From an uncultured Eubacteriales bacterium (lineage in GTDB: Bacteria; Bacillota; Clostridia; Oscillospirales; Acutalibacteraceae), in NCBI GenBank assembly GCA_900540085.1, contig UQEU01000008.1, positions 8,094 through 72,093 of the forward strand: a stretch of DNA of 64,000 nt. Direction: 5' to 3'. Made by a program: the position numbers and the translations under genes. Numbering within the stretch: the first letter of the stretch is position 1; every line of letters starts with the position of its first letter. Under the pieces are notes generated by a model, which saw only the letters and a list, made by a program, of their open reading frames with translations, was not told where the DNA came from and made no database searches. This document shows, piece by piece, positions 26,781 through 34,877 of the stretch.

Positions 26781-27992
26781 TTAAATCTTTTTATATCTTT
26801 TTCCGCTTGCTGACGAAACAAGCCCTTGAATTTCCAATATACTCAATGCACTTAAAACTTTATTTGACGGTGTGGCACATCTTTCACTGATTATATCAAT
26901 ATATTCGTAGTTTTCTGTTAAGTTGAAATAAACATCTTTTAAATCTTTACTTAAAGAAGATATTTTTTTCATTCTTTCATCGCCTTTTTCAATTTCATTG
27001 TCAGAATTTTCAAAAGACATTTCATTTTTTAAATTAACATCAAATGATGAATTTGCATTTTTCTTTTTCTCATTTTTCAGCAGTTGCTGAATATCGGGTA
27101 CATTTTCACTGTTAAGGTACGGATATTTTTCAATATACGGGCTTATCAAATCAATCGGCTGAGTAACAATCATAGCCCCGTCTGTCAGTAACTTATTTGC
27201 ACCGCTGTACTCTGCAGATACTATGCTTGACGGTACTGCGAAAACATCTCTGTCCTGTTCCGAAGCGTACTTTGCAGTTATTAAACTTCCTGATTTAATT
27301 CCCGCTTCAACAACAAGAACGCCGTCGGACAAACCGCTTATAATTCTGTTTCGCATAGGAAATGTATATCTTGTCGGTGGAGTAAAAGGCGGATACTCTG
27401 TCACAAGCGCTCCGTTGCTTTTGATTGACTGTCTCAATTTTTCATTTGAAAGAAGGTAATTTGTACCGAAACCGCAGCCAAGCACACAAACAGTTTTACC
27501 GCCGCCGAGTATCGAACCTGTATGTGCAGCAGAATCAACTCCGAGTGCACCGCCGCTTACTGTTACGGCACCTGCCCTTGCAACTCCCTGACATATCATA
27601 TTCGTTGCACGCACTGCGTATGACGACGCTTTTCTTGTACCGACAACTGCAACCGAACACAAACTGTCCAAATCGGGTAAATCTCCGTCAACAAACAAAA
27701 CACAAGGCGAATTGTATATATTTTTAAGTTTTTCGGGATATTGCGGATTGTCGTAGGAAATAATTTTCCAATCGTTGACTTTACATTCGTAGATTGTTTT
27801 GGTGCAATCGTCTATATTTATCGTTTCAGCCCTTTTTAATTGCTTTGATGAAATATCAGGACACATCTTTAATTCCGGCAAGCCTGCATTATATATATCT
27901 TTTGCAGAGCCGAACATTTCAATCAAATCTTTAAAAAACGCACCTTCGCCGAGAACTTTTTGAAGCCAAAGCCAATAAATGTCGTCATTCAT
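26781..27992 (-). CDS. dprA: DNA processing protein DprA/Smf
   Basis: DprA binds incoming single-stranded DNA and loads RecA during transformation, and is kept in many bacteria not known to be competent. The 403-residue protein has the Rossmann core YPEKLKNIYNSPCVLFVDG, VAVVGTRKASSYA, VSGGALGVDSAAHTGS and LVVEAGIKSGSLITAKYA, and ends with a winged-helix segment. A longer Ser/Asn/Lys-rich linker lies near residues 310-345. The start is the ATG at 27992 with GAGGTG upstream; a GTG nine bases higher overlaps that site. Confidence 0.95.
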   Translation of the reverse strand: MNDDIYWLWLQKVLGEGAFFKDLIEMFGSAKDIYNAGLPELKMCPDISSKQLKRAETINIDDCTKTIYECKVNDWKIISYDNPQYPEKLKNIYNSPCVLFVDGDLPDLDSLCSVAVVGTRKASSYAVRATNMICQGVARAGAVTVSGGALGVDSAAHTGSILGGGKTVCVLGCGFGTNYLLSNEKLRQSIKSNGALVTEYPPFTPPTRYTFPMRNRIISGLSDGVLVVEAGIKSGSLITAKYASEQDRDVFAVPSSIVSAEYSGANKLLTDGAMIVTQPIDLISPYIEKYPYLNSENVPDIQQLLKNEKKKNANSSFDVNLKNEMSFENSDNEIEKGDERMKKISSLSKDLKDVYFNLTENYEYIDIISERCATPSNKVLSALSILEIQGLVSSASGKRYKKI

Positions 27993-28773
27993 CGCTTTCA
28001 CCTCTGAGCATTTCCCACATTGTTATGGAAGCGGCGGTAGAAGCGTTCAGACTTTCTGCAAGCCCGAGCATTTTAATAGTAACCAAGCAATCGGAATTTT
28101 CCTTAACTTCATCGGTAACACCGTTCGCTTCGTTTCCTATAACACAAATTGCTCCTTTTGAAAAATCACATTTTCTGATATCTTTTGCGTAAGAATAAGG
28201 AACAGTGGCATAAATTTTAATTTTACCGTTCAGCACTTTCAAAAATTCAGAAAGATTATCACAAAAAATGATTTTTATTCTAAGCAAACTACCCATAGAA
28301 GCACGAAGAGCTTTGGGATTATATATATCGCAGCCACCGCTGATTATGATGCCGTCAATACCGAGTGCTTCGGCAGTTCTTGCAACAGAACCTAAATTGG
28401 CAGGGTCCTGCACATTTTCAAGAGCGATATATTTTTTGTCAAAATCGACCTCATATACATCTTTTTTCATATTACAAACAGCAAAAATTCCCTGAGGATT
28501 TACAGTGTTGCAGATTTTATCCGCAATTTTTTCTGTTATCAAATAAGAATTTTTGCAAACTGATGAAAGTGAATCTACAAGTTTTGAGTTTTTTCTGTTA
28601 AAATTTTCAGTTACCAAAAGCTTTACCAATTCACAATTACTGTTCAAAATATCAGAACAAAGTCTTGCACCCTCAAGTACAAAAAGTCCCTGTTCATTTC
28701 TGAACTTTGAAGATGAAAACAGTTTTACCGTATCTTTGACAATTTGGTTGGTTTTTGAAGTTATCTTTTCCAT
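27985..28773 (-). CDS. TrmH/SpoU-family RNA 2'-O-methyltransferase
   Basis: This 262-residue SPOUT enzyme methylates a ribose in rRNA or tRNA. The three family motifs are NVQDPANLGSVARTAEALG, VIGNEANGVTDEV and KMLGLAESLNASTAASI, which form the knotted SAM site. An N-terminal substrate-binding domain (VLEGARLCSDIL) makes it RlmB/YsgA-like rather than minimal TrmL. The start is the ATG at 28773, close after AGGAG; an in-frame TTG at 28797 lacks a site. It is the first gene of the long minus-strand housekeeping run. Confidence 0.92.
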   Translation of the reverse strand: MEKITSKTNQIVKDTVKLFSSSKFRNEQGLFVLEGARLCSDILNSNCELVKLLVTENFNRKNSKLVDSLSSVCKNSYLITEKIADKICNTVNPQGIFAVCNMKKDVYEVDFDKKYIALENVQDPANLGSVARTAEALGIDGIIISGGCDIYNPKALRASMGSLLRIKIIFCDNLSEFLKVLNGKIKIYATVPYSYAKDIRKCDFSKGAICVIGNEANGVTDEVKENSDCLVTIKMLGLAESLNASTAASITMWEMLRGESDE

Positions 28774-28955
28774 AAAGCTCCTAAAAATTTTTTGCAATAT
28801 AATAAGTTATAATAATATAATATATAAACAGTGCATACAAACAATCAAAACTATAATAACACAAAAACTCAAAAGTTCAAGAAAAAATTTTAATATTAAT
28901 AATTTTTTATATAATGAAGCAATTTTTAAACATATTCTGTTTAAAATTTTATAAT

Positions 28956-28988
28956 AAAAAGACGACAATGTACAAAACATTGCCGTCC
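28956..28988 (-). terminator. Terminator of infC-rpmI-rplT
   Basis: On the minus strand GGACGGCAATGT is paired with ACATTGTCGTC and followed by TTTTTATT. It starts six bases beyond the rplT stop. The 180 bases between it and the next gene are very AT-rich and hold only weak promoter-like sequences (for example TTGATT, 18 bases, TATATT on the minus strand near 28825-28850). Confidence 0.85.
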
Positions 28989-28994
28989 AAATAA

Positions 28995-29351
28995 TTATTT
29001 AAGTGCAGATTTTGAAGTTTCAGTAAGTGCTGTGAATGCAACCGGGTCTGAAATAGCGATTTCAGAAAGCATTTTTCTGTTGAGTTCTACACCTGCTTTT
29101 TTGAGACCATTCATAAATGTTGAATAGTTCATACCGTTTGCTTTGCAAGCTGCAGAAATACGAGTAATCCAGAGTCTTCTGAAATCTCTTTTCTTTTGCT
29201 TTCTGCCGATGTATGCGTAGTTGCCTGACTTCATTACAGCCTGTTTAGCTGTTTTGAAAAGACGGCTTTTACCACCGAAATAACCCTTTGCGAGTTTTAA
29301 TACTTTCTTTCTTCTTTTGCGAGTAGCCATAGCGCCTTTAACTCTTGCCAT
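28995..29351 (-). CDS. rplT: Ribosomal protein L20
   Basis: L20 is an early assembly protein of the 50S subunit and, in Firmicutes, can repress this operon by binding its leader RNA. The 118-residue protein has the signature KRDFRRLWITRISAACKANGMNYS and the N-terminal basic arm RVKGAMATRKRRKKVLKLAKGY. It lies 37 bases after rpmI. Confidence 0.98.
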   Translation of the reverse strand: MARVKGAMATRKRRKKVLKLAKGYFGGKSRLFKTAKQAVMKSGNYAYIGRKQKKRDFRRLWITRISAACKANGMNYSTFMNGLKKAGVELNRKMLSEIAISDPVAFTALTETSKSALK

Positions 29352-29388
29352 TTTACAATACCTCCGAAATTAGTGTAATATCTTTGAA

Positions 29389-29586
29389 TTATTTATATGG
29401 AACAAGGCGCTTGCATTGCTTCATATTTGTTGTATCTACAACTGCTGTTTTACGAAGATTTCTCTTACGCTTTGTTGATTTTTTAGTAAGAATGTGAGAT
29501 GTGTAAGCGTGAGCTCTTTTTACCTTGCCGGTTTTTGTTGTCTTAAAACGCTTTTTAGCACCGCTGTGTGTTTTAATCTTAGGCAT
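29389..29586 (-). CDS. rpmI: Ribosomal protein L35
   Basis: This 65-residue basic protein is full-length L35 of the 50S subunit: KIKTHSGAKKRFKTTKTGKVKR, then HILTKKSTKRKRNLRK, and the conserved end MKQCKRLVPY. It lies between infC and rplT, the invariant bacterial order. Confidence 0.98.
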   Translation of the reverse strand: MPKIKTHSGAKKRFKTTKTGKVKRAHAYTSHILTKKSTKRKRNLRKTAVVDTTNMKQCKRLVPYK

Positions 29587-29605
29587 TAATTATTCCTCCA
29601 AAATA

Positions 29606-30121
29606 TTATTTATCTTTGCGCGACATAAACATAAGTATCTGTCGTCCTTCAAGTTTTGGTTGCTTATCAACAGTTCCTTCCTCGGAAAGTGCCTCAGCAA
29701 AACGTTTCATCGTTGCTTCACCGAGTTCGGGATGGCCCATTTCTCGACCACGCAAACGGATAGAAACTTTCACTTTGTTGCCGCCTGAAAGGAATTTTTT
29801 AGCATGATTAACTTTTGTATTGAAGTCATGAACATCGATATTCAAAGACAAGCGAATTTCTTTTGTTTCAATGACTTTCTGATTTTTTCTTGCTTCTTTT
29901 TCACGCTTTGCTTTTTCAAAACGGAATTTGCCGTAGTCCATAACTTTACATACGGGAGGCTTAGCCTGAGGAGCAATTTTTACTAAATCAAGATTTGAAT
30001 CTTCGGCGATTTTTAATGCTTCCTTAGAGCTCATAATACCGAGTTGTTCGCCTGTTGCAGAAATCAAACGAACTTCTCTGTCTTTGATTTCACTATTAAT
30101 CTGCTGAGTTTCTTTACTGAT
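29606..30121 (-). CDS. infC: Translation initiation factor IF-3, probable AUC start
   Basis: IF-3 prevents premature subunit joining and checks start-codon pairing. The 171-residue protein has the N-domain (INSEIKDREVRLI, LGIMSSKEALKIA, KVMDYGKFRFEKAKREKEARKNQ) and C-domain (IRLRGREMGHPELG). No ATG, GTG or TTG fits the family N-terminus (ISKE..QIN). An ATC at 30119-30121 does, and GGTAGGG ends eight bases before it. Bacterial infC genes often use AUU and are autoregulated through it; AUC would serve the same way. A GTG at 30130 is in frame but overlaps the ribosome site. The longer open frame back to 30169 runs through an attenuator hairpin and should not be translated. Confidence 0.95.
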   Translation of the reverse strand: MSKETQQINSEIKDREVRLISATGEQLGIMSSKEALKIAEDSNLDLVKIAPQAKPPVCKVMDYGKFRFEKAKREKEARKNQKVIETKEIRLSLNIDVHDFNTKVNHAKKFLSGGNKVKVSIRLRGREMGHPELGEATMKRFAEALSEEGTVDKQPKLEGRQILMFMSRKDK

Positions 30122-30141
30122 GAAAAACACCCTACCTTTAC

Positions 30142-30176
30142 AAAAATAAAAAGTACGAACGCAAAACACCCGTACT
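30142..30176 (-). terminator. Attenuator hairpin in the infC leader
   Basis: On the minus strand AGTACG (30171-30176) pairs with CGTACT (30152-30157), and the stem is followed by TTTTTATTTTTG, just 20 bases before the infC ribosome site. It has the form of an intrinsic terminator inside the leader. Confidence 0.75.
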
Positions 30177-30268
30177 CAAAACACAAAATTCAGCCTTAAC
30201 TTAAATTTCAGTATTGCCCTTTTCACATGGTTTAAGGGGAGAACGGTTGCGTCCTTCTTTATTGTGAG
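30142..30268 (-). promoter_or_regulatory. infC operon leader, L20-type autoregulatory element
   Basis: About 145 bases separate the promoter from infC. The RNA holds GGACGCAACCGTTCTCCCC, then TGAAAAGGGCAATACTG and the attenuator hairpin. This resembles the L20 leaders of Firmicutes, where excess L20 favours termination. Assignment is by pattern and position; a covariance-model match would settle it. Confidence 0.65.
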
Positions 30269-30271
30269 AAT

Positions 30272-30300
30272 ATATTAACACAAACAAAACCCAATGTCAA
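30272..30300 (-). promoter_or_regulatory. Sigma-A promoter of infC-rpmI-rplT
   Basis: A consensus TTGACA (30295-30300) and TAATAT (30272-30277) are separated by 17 bases on the minus strand. It lies immediately after the mltG stop codon. Confidence 0.85.
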
Positions 30301-30303
30301 GAA

Positions 30304-31350
30304 TTATTTTTTCCACGGGTATTGTTTTTTCAATTTTTCAAATTCTTCGCCTGTTTCAGCAAAATGGAACTCTCCCTTTAAATCGGAGAAAAAGAACATA
30401 TATTTTGTATCTGACGGACTTAAAGACGCCTCTATCATATCTGTTCCGGGAGAAGAAATAGGACCTGCTGGAAGTCCTTTGCACCTATATGTATAGTATG
30501 TATCGTACAAATCTCTTGAAAAACCGTAATCAAGGAGTTTTTTGCCATAGTAATATGTAACATCACACTGCAATTTAACACCCTTATCAAGTCTGTTATG
30601 AAGTACGGAAGAGATATTTGCTTTCGATTCTTCACTCAATGCTTCTTCCTGAATTACCGAAGCAAGAGTTACAGTTTCAAACAAACTGTATTTACTGTTT
30701 TTAATTTTATTTTTTATATCATCTGTCAAACGCTCGTCAAATGCGTCAAGCATTTCATCCACAATATCGGTTGCTTTTGAATTTTCTCCAAAACTGTATG
30801 TTGCAGGAAACAAAAATCCTTCCAAAACAAAGCCGACCTTTGAAGCATCGGGAAAATCTTTTAACCACTCATAATCATATTCAGTAGTTGACACGGCGCT
30901 ATAAAAATCTTGTTTAGCACAAATATTGTTTTTTTCCAATATATCAGCAATTTGAAAAACATCGCTTCCCTCAGGAATAACAACCTTAACCGACTTGTGA
31001 GAAATATCAGGATTTTGCAGTTTTTTTGCAATCTCCTCATAAGTCATTCCGCCGTGAAACTCGTATTCGCCGTTTATGTAAACAAAATCGGGGTATTCTT
31101 TTTTCATATACTGACGCCAGTAACCCGGAAACTTTATAATACCGTTTTCTTTTAAATCTTTGCTTATTTCTTTTTCATAGTCGTCTTTTTCTATCACAAG
31201 ACGATATTGGGCTTCTTTGTCTGAAAATTTACCTATTTCATCCATTTTAAAAATCATACCGGCAGTAAAAACTGCAATTCCGGCAGTTAAAATGAAAATT
31301 GCAACAAACAAAAAAGCAACTGCTTTTTTACTCTTCTTCATCTTTTTCAA
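30304..31350 (-). CDS. mltG: Endolytic murein transglycosylase MltG
   Basis: MltG cleaves nascent glycan strands at the outer face of the membrane and so limits their length. The 348-residue protein has a basic N-terminus and membrane anchor (residues 8-34), a LysM-like region with VVIPEGSDVFQIADIL, and the YceG catalytic core: FLFPATYSF, LASVIQEEAL (catalytic Glu), QCDVTYYYG, and GLPAGPISSPG. It overlaps the upstream acetyltransferase gene by 23 bases. Confidence 0.96.
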   Translation of the reverse strand: MKKMKKSKKAVAFLFVAIFILTAGIAVFTAGMIFKMDEIGKFSDKEAQYRLVIEKDDYEKEISKDLKENGIIKFPGYWRQYMKKEYPDFVYINGEYEFHGGMTYEEIAKKLQNPDISHKSVKVVIPEGSDVFQIADILEKNNICAKQDFYSAVSTTEYDYEWLKDFPDASKVGFVLEGFLFPATYSFGENSKATDIVDEMLDAFDERLTDDIKNKIKNSKYSLFETVTLASVIQEEALSEESKANISSVLHNRLDKGVKLQCDVTYYYGKKLLDYGFSRDLYDTYYTYRCKGLPAGPISSPGTDMIEASLSPSDTKYMFFFSDLKGEFHFAETGEEFEKLKKQYPWKK

Positions 31351-31780
31351 TCACCTTTACCATAGGAGTATGTTCTAACCCACGGTCTATAATATCGTTT
31401 GCAAAAACCTCAAATCCAAAACTTTCATAAAGAGGCACGGCGTGAGGCTGTGAATCAACATATACTTTTTCAGCGTTGAGAGAAATTGCTTTATTCAAAA
31501 GTGCTTCTATAATCTGTGAACCGATTTTTTTACCACGATATTCTTTTTTCACGGCTATTCTGCCGATTTTAAATTTATTTGATACAATCAGCCTGCCTGT
31601 TCCTACAACAGTTTTATCGACATAGGCTCCGACAAAATACGCACTTGATGTAACATCATCATACAAGTCAAACTCCTGTGAAGCAACAGCTCCCTGCTCA
31701 TTTATAAAAACTTCTTTTCTGATTTCCATTAAAGCAGAAAAATCTGCATCAAACGGTGATATAAATTTTATATCTGCCAT
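31328..31780 (-). CDS. GNAT-family N-acetyltransferase
   Basis: This 150-residue protein is a single GNAT domain. The acetyl-CoA loop is in VKKEYRGKKIGSQIIEALL (R-G-K-K-I-G), followed by the strand KVYVDSQPHAVPLYESFGFEV. It is of the ElaA/YjcF-like type (FINEQGAVASQEFD near residues 28-41). The substrate is unknown. It is first in a two-gene unit with mltG; no functional link is evident. Confidence 0.9.
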   Translation of the reverse strand: MADIKFISPFDADFSALMEIRKEVFINEQGAVASQEFDLYDDVTSSAYFVGAYVDKTVVGTGRLIVSNKFKIGRIAVKKEYRGKKIGSQIIEALLNKAISLNAEKVYVDSQPHAVPLYESFGFEVFANDIIDRGLEHTPMVKVIEKDEEE

Positions 31781-31802
31781 AAAACAACCTCATTTCGTCA
31801 TA

Positions 31803-31831
31803 ACTATATCACACCAATTTTCATTTTTCAA
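31803..31831 (-). promoter_or_regulatory. Sigma-A promoter of GNAT-mltG
   Basis: On the minus strand TTGAAA (31826-31831) and TATAGT (31803-31808) are 17 bases apart, about 23 bases above the acetyltransferase start. Nothing else is recognised between here and the terminator at 31957. Confidence 0.55.
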
Positions 31832-31956
31832 CAAAAATATTTTACTTTGTAAATTGTTCACAAAAAGGAATTGTTTTAAACAAAAAATCTATATTTAAAA
31901 TTAAATAAAACACAATCAAGCAGGGACTGTATCAACTTAATACTTAACGACTAAAT

Positions 31957-31985
31957 TAAAGGCAGACGGAATAACCATCTGCCTT
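31957..31985 (-). terminator. Terminator of the SCP2-transketolase operon
   Basis: Inverted repeat AAGGCAGACGG / CCATCTGCCTT (one G-T pair) with a short loop, 15 bases after the last gene's stop. The T-run is weak (TTTAATTT), so the call is less secure than the others. Confidence 0.6.
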
Positions 31986-31999
31986 ATTACAATAATCAA

Positions 32000-32794
32000 T
32001 CATTTCGCAAGGTCGCCGATAAGCATCATATAATCGCCGATTTGAGCACCAAATTCAGGTGCACCTTCCATTATAAGTTTTTTAGACTTTGTAAAGTCTA
32101 ACATATCGGCTGTGCCGAGAAGAATACCAAGCGCTGATTTAGGTGTATCAAAAGCCATACAGAAGAATGGTTTTGAACGCTTATAAACACCTCTGCCGGC
32201 TCTTGATTTACCGGCTTTAATTCTAAGGTAAGCAGACACTTCGTCGTGGCCTTCTACACGCCATGAATATACACGGTCAGGACTCTTTGAAGTCCATTCC
32301 TTGATTTGAGGATGACCGAGTTTATTAAGTTGTGATATACCCGAAGAAAGAAGATAGAAATAAAGTTTACACAAAAGAAGTTGTGTAGCTTCATCTTCAG
32401 GAGCTTCTTTAATAGAAAGAAGAGAACTCATTTTAAGAAGAGCCATCATAAACTTAATGAATTTTCCGAAAGATTTTACTTTAAATTTCGGGAGTGCTGT
32501 CATTTTTCCCTTAAAAAAGTCATTCATCTTTTCAAGAGATGAAAATTGAAGTTCAGCATCAATTTTATCCTGTCCGAGATACTCGCCCAATTTTACAGAC
32601 CATTCACCGTTTTCAACGATGAAATGAGTTGCCTCTTTTTCTTCGGCATTTTTCATAGCCGAAACCTGAAAAATAGCGTTTACCCCAACAAATTTTGCAT
32701 GAATATCAGGACAATCCTCTGCTATTGTTTTAAGCAAAGGAAGTGCCGCATTCATAAACACCTTGTTTGTATAAATTGTTTCGTTTGTTGCCAT
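32000..32794 (-). CDS. Double SCP2-like domain protein A
   Basis: The 264-residue soluble protein appears to have two SCP2-like (sterol-carrier) lipid-binding folds. The first covers about residues 30-115 (FIVENGEWSVKLG, FSSLEKMNDFFKGK). The second covers about 175-262 (WRVEGHDEVSAYLRI, FDTPKSALGILLGTADMLDF, GAQIGDYMMLIGDL), with the typical pattern of a helix ending in a Gly residue and a C-terminal helix. It is a distant paralogue of the protein at the other end of the operon. SCP2 folds bind lipids or acyl chains, so a hydrophobic substrate or product is suggested but unproven. The start is the ATG at 32794, six bases after AAAGGAG; the open frame extends 17 codons further up without a site. 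Confidence 0.6.
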   Translation of the reverse strand: MATNETIYTNKVFMNAALPLLKTIAEDCPDIHAKFVGVNAIFQVSAMKNAEEKEATHFIVENGEWSVKLGEYLGQDKIDAELQFSSLEKMNDFFKGKMTALPKFKVKSFGKFIKFMMALLKMSSLLSIKEAPEDEATQLLLCKLYFYLLSSGISQLNKLGHPQIKEWTSKSPDRVYSWRVEGHDEVSAYLRIKAGKSRAGRGVYKRSKPFFCMAFDTPKSALGILLGTADMLDFTKSKKLIMEGAPEFGAQIGDYMMLIGDLAK

Positions 32795-32865
32795 ATTGAC
32801 TCCTTTCCGATTAGCAAAAGCAAACAAACGCATTTGCCTTTGCAACTGTTAAAACAAATTCAATT

Positions 32866-33879
32866 TTAGAATTCGTCGTCCCAGTCTTCATCTGCTTCAA
32901 AGTCTTTATGCATAACTTCAGAAACTGCTTTAACAATACCGTTAGCATCAATTTCAGCAATGCTCATAAGGTCTTCGTGAAGACCGATTGTTGAGAATTC
33001 ATCTTGATGTCCGAGAGTCTTAAATGCACATGCTTTACCGCTTTTTGCGATAAATTCGCCAACTGCAGCACCAAGACCGCCGATAACACTATGGTCTTCA
33101 ACAGTTATAATTCTTCTTGTATCCATAATAGCTGACATAACAGCCTCTTCGTCAAGAGGTTTGATAGTATGCATATTAAGAACTCTTACTTTAAGACCTG
33201 CGTCTGCTTCAAGCATTTGAGCAGCCTGAAGAGCCTGATATACACAAGAACCGCAAGCAATAATTGTAATATCTGTACCGTCACGCATCATCTTTGCTTT
33301 ACCATACTCAAAAGTACAGTCTTCAAGATTTTTATAGATAATCTGGTCAAAACCTCTGTTAATTCTGATATAAACAGGGCCCGGAATATCGTATGCAGCT
33401 TTTACTGCGTGATATGTTTCAACACCGTCACAAGGACAAATAACTGTCATGTGAGGAAGAGCACGCATACAAGCCATATCAATAATAGCATGGTGAGTTG
33501 AACCTGCCTGACCGAAGGATGTACCTGCGTGTGTAGCAATCATTTTAACAGGAACATTCATATAGCAAATATCTGTATGAATTTGGTCAAGTGAACGAGC
33601 TGCTGTAAAGATAGCAAATGTTGAAGCGAAAGGAATGAGTCCGCTTTTTGCCATACCTGCAGCTACACCAAACATATTTTGTTCAGCAATACCTACATTG
33701 AAAAATCTTTCGGGGAATTTTTCTCCGAACATACCGATTTTTGTAGATTTAGCAAGGTCGGCAGTAAGAGCTACAACATCTTTATGCTCCGCACCGAGTT
33801 CGCAAAGTGCCTTTCCGTAATATTCTGCTGTGGAAAGAGCTGTTGTTTCAGTCATTGTATATGTCAAAGAACCTGCCAT
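32866..33879 (-). CDS. Transketolase-like protein, C-terminal (pyrimidine-binding) subunit
   Basis: This 337-residue protein is the second half of a split transketolase. It has the pyrimidine-binding domain with the catalytic Glu in VGIAEQNMFGVAAGMA (about 61-76) and THAGTSFGQAGSTHH, and the C-terminal transketolase domain (TVEDHSVIGGLGAAVGE). It acts as a heterotetramer with the N-half encoded three bases upstream. The ribosome site AAGGAGG is eight bases before the ATG. Split transketolases in Firmicutes serve many special pathways; the acceptor and donor here are unknown. The acidic C-terminal tail (EADEDWDDEF) is unusual. Confidence 0.93.
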   Translation of the reverse strand: MAGSLTYTMTETTALSTAEYYGKALCELGAEHKDVVALTADLAKSTKIGMFGEKFPERFFNVGIAEQNMFGVAAGMAKSGLIPFASTFAIFTAARSLDQIHTDICYMNVPVKMIATHAGTSFGQAGSTHHAIIDMACMRALPHMTVICPCDGVETYHAVKAAYDIPGPVYIRINRGFDQIIYKNLEDCTFEYGKAKMMRDGTDITIIACGSCVYQALQAAQMLEADAGLKVRVLNMHTIKPLDEEAVMSAIMDTRRIITVEDHSVIGGLGAAVGEFIAKSGKACAFKTLGHQDEFSTIGLHEDLMSIAEIDANGIVKAVSEVMHKDFEADEDWDDEF

Positions 33880-33882
33880 CTC

Positions 33883-34779
33883 TTACGCCTCCTTTTCTAC
33901 GCGTGCAACGCGTTCTTTGTAGTATCTGTCAAGACTGTCTAAGCAAGCCTTATAGCGTTCGTCATTGAGAGCACCGTAATGCCAATGATAGTCGTCCTGC
34001 ATAAAATCAATACCTGCACCTTTATATGTATCAAGTACAATACAATAAGGAACTTCGCCGCCGTTATAATAATTGTCGATAGTAACCTGAATAGCGTCGC
34101 TGATTTCTTTAATGTTATGTCCGTCAACACGAATAACTTTAAATCCGAAAGATTCAAATTTCTTGTCGATTGGCTCAACTTTCATTTCGTCATCAACTCT
34201 GCCGTCAATCATGCACTTGTTAGCATCGACAGCAACAACGGTGTTTGTCAATTTGAACTGAGCAATTGTCATAGCAGCTTCCCAGTTTGAACCTTCGTTA
34301 AGTTCGCCGTCGCCTGTAAGAACAAAGTTCATGTACTGTTGACCTTTAACTCTGCCTGCAAGAGCCATACCTGCAGCAAGGCTCATACCGTGACCGAGTG
34401 AACCTGAAGAAGCATCTACACCTGTAATTTTGTTACAGTCAAGGTGCATACCGAACTTTGAACCTGTAAGGTTGAAGTTTTTAAGTCCCTCAATATCCAT
34501 AAAACCATAATCACAGATAAGAGGAGCGTATCCTACTGCAGCATGACCTTTTGAAAGAATAAAACGGTCTCTGTCTTCTTTTTGAGGTTCATTAACATCA
34601 ATGTTAAGAAATCTGTAATAAAGTGTTGTGAGAAAGTCCATAGAACTCATAGCGCCACCGATATGACCGCTGCCGCCCCATACTGTTGTTTCAACAGTAA
34701 GTCTTCTCAATTCGTCAGCCTTTTTTTCAAGGCGAAGCCATTCTGCTTTGTCAAAAGGCTTCAATTCTTTTCTAGGCAT
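33883..34779 (-). CDS. Transketolase-like protein, N-terminal (TPP-binding) subunit
   Basis: This 298-residue protein is the first half of a split transketolase. It has GSGHIGGAMSSMDFLTTLYY, SKGHAAVGYAPL, the loop GSLGHGMSLAAGMA, and the TPP/metal motif GDGELNEGSNWEAAM ending in VAVDANK. The start is the ATG at 34779, seven bases after GGGGG; 20 codons of open frame above it have no site. It lies between the aminotransferase and C-half genes, so transfer of a ketol unit is probably coupled to an amination step. Confidence 0.93.
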   Translation of the reverse strand: MPRKELKPFDKAEWLRLEKKADELRRLTVETTVWGGSGHIGGAMSSMDFLTTLYYRFLNIDVNEPQKEDRDRFILSKGHAAVGYAPLICDYGFMDIEGLKNFNLTGSKFGMHLDCNKITGVDASSGSLGHGMSLAAGMALAGRVKGQQYMNFVLTGDGELNEGSNWEAAMTIAQFKLTNTVVAVDANKCMIDGRVDDEMKVEPIDKKFESFGFKVIRVDGHNIKEISDAIQVTIDNYYNGGEVPYCIVLDTYKGAGIDFMQDDYHWHYGALNDERYKACLDSLDRYYKERVARVEKEA

Positions 34780-34877
34780 TTGTTTTCCCCCTGATTTTAT
34801 TAAATATAAACGGTGGCGGAAAGCCGCCGTAAATTTCATTTATTTTAATTCATATTTTCTGTCAAAGTTTTAAACTG

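Noticed and set aside
29606..30169. A 187-residue infC frame starting upstream of the AUC codon
   Set aside because: The extra N-terminal codons run through the leader attenuator hairpin and do not match the family N-terminus.
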